Of a stretch of 64,000 nucleotides of DNA, positions 62,991 to 64,000 are shown one piece after another (position 1 is the first letter of the stretch; each line of letters opens with the position of its first letter). The position numbers were made by a program, and so were the translations under genes. Below the pieces are notes generated by a model. That model was not told the origin of the DNA. It was given only the letters and a program-made list of their open reading frames with translations, and did no database searches. Origin of the DNA: Gymnogyps californianus (Eukaryota; Chordata; Aves; Accipitriformes; Cathartidae); NCBI RefSeq assembly GCF_018139145.2, contig NC_059478.1, forward strand, positions 28,923,001 to 28,987,000. Direction: 5' to 3'.

Positions 62991-64000
62991 CTTGTTCTTC
63001 ATGAAGTAATATAACAGAGAAATGCTTCTTTCCAACTGGCACAATAAGTAGAGGAAGAATTTCACAAAAGAACTTATTTGTTAATTTCATAAACATCTGT
63101 GTCTCTTTCTCTTCCCAACCCAATTAAAAAAACCTAATAATGAAAATATTTTCTCGTGTTGTATATACAGTTAGCCTTGGAAATGAACACACAATGCCCT
63201 GAACTATCAGGCTGCAGGAGGTAACTGGGGATTTCACTGCCAAGGACACCGGTTGTTGAAGGGAAAGCTCTATATCTTGGCTATTGTATTTTTGTGCTAA
63301 AAAGATACATAGGTTTTAAAGTAGAGCTACATTTGACCTCATTCCACCTCTCCTACCTAGAACTGGCACTATCGTGGTAACAGTTGCTCTAAAGGAAAAA
63401 AGATACCCATCATGCATGTTAATCGTAACTATCTAAAGACTCGAATTGAAAAACTACAATAATAAAAGCTAAACAAAACACAGGTAACAGACAAACATCT
63501 AAACTTTTTTACAAGGTATTTCTTTCTCGAGTATTTTTTCCTTAAGCAACAATGAATTATCATCCTTTCCAACACAAGAAAACAAAAGACACTAAGATTT
63601 AACAGAACAACATCTATTTTCTTAAAAAGAATTTTAACCCATAATTGTGTTTAAAACACATGTTCTGACATAAGTTAATTTTCTTAAAATAACCCAAACT
63701 AAAATATTTCTGCAAAAAGGCTTCAAGTTGATATAGACTGGGGTTTTTTGGAGGGAAAAATTATCCACAATATAAATTAAAAACATAGCTGATGGCTGTC
63801 TCACTAGGCCTGAACTGTAGAGTGCACCTTCTGCTCTGGACAGTGTTGAGAATTTGTCAAGAAAAGGCTAAGATCTCTGAGCACTCAAGCTGCCAAGTGC
63901 TCTCAAATTAAATCAGTTTGAAGCGGTTTTCATTAAGATGGATTGAGTGTGGCATCGTGAGAAACACTCTATCAAATGTAGTGTTTTACTTAGTGATTAA

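Larger units (their letters stand above)
56397..64000 (-). other. FAF1: FAF1 intron, partial (at least 7.6 kb)
   Basis: The region lies upstream of the exon 56242-56396 in transcript direction and continues past the window edge. I searched for the preceding FAF1 exon and did not find it. It contains a T/G low-complexity stretch (58991-59049), an amniote-repeat relic (59490-59590), two CR1/L3 relics (60910-61255 and 62570-62990) and a short (AC)n run (61595-61609). The open frames at 59789-60067 and 62800-63123 show no recognisable protein. Confidence 0.8.

Noticed and set aside
62800..63123. 107-codon minus-strand open frame with a protein-like composition
   Set aside because: The plus strand here continues a CR1/L3 3' relic (for example the AAGAAATCTCCCCCAA block), so the frame is antisense to a repeat. 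It also does not match any part of FAF1 as I know it.
1..64000. tRNA, rRNA, CRISPR array, phage or bacterial system
   Set aside because: No A-box/B-box pair in tRNA geometry, no regularly spaced repeats and no prokaryotic gene organisation were seen. The window is ordinary vertebrate gene and intron sequence.

Overview
The window is vertebrate nuclear DNA, most likely from a bird. Most of it is AT-rich, non-coding and intron-like, with a sharply GC-rich CpG island at the left edge (about 1-1660). The only protein-coding gene I can support is FAF1 (Fas-associated factor 1) on the minus strand. Seven exons were found by matching translated segments to the FAF1 C-terminal half and then placing AG/GT splice borders and codon phase. 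They are 56242-56396, 41919-42055, 39218-39306, 28744-28824, 28258-28335, 23983-24198 and 10368-10451. Together they make 840 bp (279 codons plus TAG) with a perfectly continuous frame. The avian call rests on a solo ERVL-type LTR of a family I recognise from neoavian genomes, on several decayed CR1/L3-type LINE 3' ends, and on the FAF1 sequence, which is close to the human one as I remember it.

Layout from left to right. 1-1660 is a CpG island with GC boxes, a YY1-like site and a perfect 45-bp inverted repeat with a 3-nt loop. No gene can be read in it. From mammalian and chicken synteny (ELAVL4-DMRTA2-FAF1) it may be the 5'/promoter side of DMRTA2, but no DM domain lies in the window. 1661 to about 8644 is intergenic, with a CR1/L3 reverse-transcriptase relic at about 4780-5460. 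About 8645-10367 is the probable FAF1 3' UTR and polyadenylation region. 10368-56396 carries the seven FAF1 exons and their introns (13.5, 4.1, 0.4, 10.4, 2.6 and 14.2 kb). 56397-64000 is the start of a further FAF1 intron whose upstream exon is outside the window. The introns hold the solo LTR (46967-47557), CR1/L3 relics (49890-50320, 60910-61255, 62570-62990), relics of palindromic amniote repeats (34240-34299, 43634-43707, 59490-59590), a G-quadruplex-capable tract and microsatellites.

The visible part of FAF1 encodes the second part of the thioredoxin-like UAS domain (exons 56242, 41919 and 39218), the charged coiled coil (exons 28744 and 28258) and the C-terminal UBX domain with its FPR loop, which binds p97/VCP (exons 23983 and 10368). 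The UBA and ubiquitin-like domains must lie upstream of position 64000. I found no second gene, tRNA, rRNA, CRISPR or bacterial/phage system. The most anomalous local structure is the perfect hairpin at 481-573.
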